From: Halorhodospira halophila | GTDB taxonomy: Bacteria > Pseudomonadota > Gammaproteobacteria > Nitrococcales > Halorhodospiraceae | Assembly (NCBI RefSeq): GCF_016653405.1 | Contig: NZ_NHSN01000018.1 | Location: 36,524 to 100,523, forward strand | Reading direction: 5' to 3' | DNA length: 64,000 nt | Shown: in pieces, positions 63,890 through 64,000 of the stretch | Layout: every line of letters begins with the position of its first letter | How positions within the stretch are numbered: the first letter of the stretch is position 1 | Position numbers and translations under genes: made by a program | Notes under the pieces: generated by a model | The model's database searches: none | What the model was told of the DNA's origin: nothing | The model's input: the letters and a program-made list of their open reading frames with translations, nothing else

Positions 63890-64000
63890 ATGACTGAATC
63901 CCCCAAGCGAATCGTTGTCGGCCTCTCCGGTGGCGTGGACTCTGCCGTGGCGGCGCTGCGCCTCGTTCGCGCCGGTCACGAGGTGATCGGCCTGTTCATG
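63890..64000 (+). CDS. mnmA: tRNA-specific 2-thiouridylase MnmA, N-terminus (cut by window edge)
   Basis: Thirty-seven codons are visible: [25 protein letters not shown]. The PP-loop motif SGGVDS and the following [17 protein letters not shown] identify MnmA, which makes the 2-thio group of U34 in tRNAs for Lys, Glu and Gln. The rest lies outside the window. Confidence 0.88.
   Translation, partial: MTESPKRIVVGLSGGVDSAVAALRLVRAGHEVIGLFM

Overview
The window is a GC-rich (visibly well above 60%), gene-dense stretch of a gammaproteobacterial chromosome. The best taxonomic clue is the HiPIP at 21370-21711, whose mature sequence closely resembles, from memory, the HiPIPs of Halorhodospira (Ectothiorhodospira) halophila. 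Acidic proteins, a BCCT osmolyte transporter, a full cytochrome c maturation operon and a large B12 locus fit a halophilic anoxygenic phototroph of the Ectothiorhodospiraceae. I see no tRNA, rRNA, CRISPR array, insertion sequence or prophage gene. Both ends cut genes: hrpB on the left and mnmA on the right.

Region 1 (1-12510, minus strand) is one long corrinoid locus. A cobalamin riboswitch (about 12262-12510) is followed by a BtuF-, BtuC- and BtuD-like importer, then cobM, cbiX, cobH, cobL, cobI, cbiG, cobE, cobJ, cysG and hrpB. Most start/stop pairs overlap by a few bases. CbiX and CbiG point to the early-cobalt-insertion (anaerobic) route. CobJ carries an extra C-terminal domain that looks like a ChuX/HutX haem-utilisation fold.

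Region 2 (12.7-17.0 kb) is a cyclic-di-GMP cluster: a GAF/HD-GYP phosphodiesterase, a second HD-GYP protein that has lost its HD metal ligands, and a membrane GGDEF cyclase, with an anchored methyltransferase between the two HD-GYP genes. A class I glutamine amidotransferase follows. Region 3 (17.8-21.7 kb) has an open frame joining MoaE to the Fe-S carrier Mrp, an MsbA-like ABC exporter and HiPIP.

Region 4 (21.8-31.5 kb) is ccmABCDEFGHI, then a membrane-anchored thioredoxin-fold protein without a CXXC, and nrfA-nrfH for ammonia-forming nitrite reduction. The Ccm products would mature NrfA, NrfH and the photosynthetic cytochromes. Region 5 (31.5-42.4 kb) holds oligopeptidase B with two hotdog thioesterases, a FadL-type porin, MsrA, a tandem-receiver protein, an SO_0444-like permease, a BCCT transporter with an unknown partner, and an unknown membrane protein with a Cys/His-rich tail.

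Region 6 (42.4-64 kb) is mostly housekeeping: tmcA, hrpA, a YfcE-like phosphoesterase, thrH, a BI-1 family protein, then ftsK-lolA-rarA-serS in the enterobacterial order. An N-degron module follows (aat, bpt, infA, clpA, clpS), then isocitrate lyase divergent from a LysR regulator, and the start of mnmA. Many minus-strand genes have long open antisense frames because of the GC bias; these were treated as shadows.
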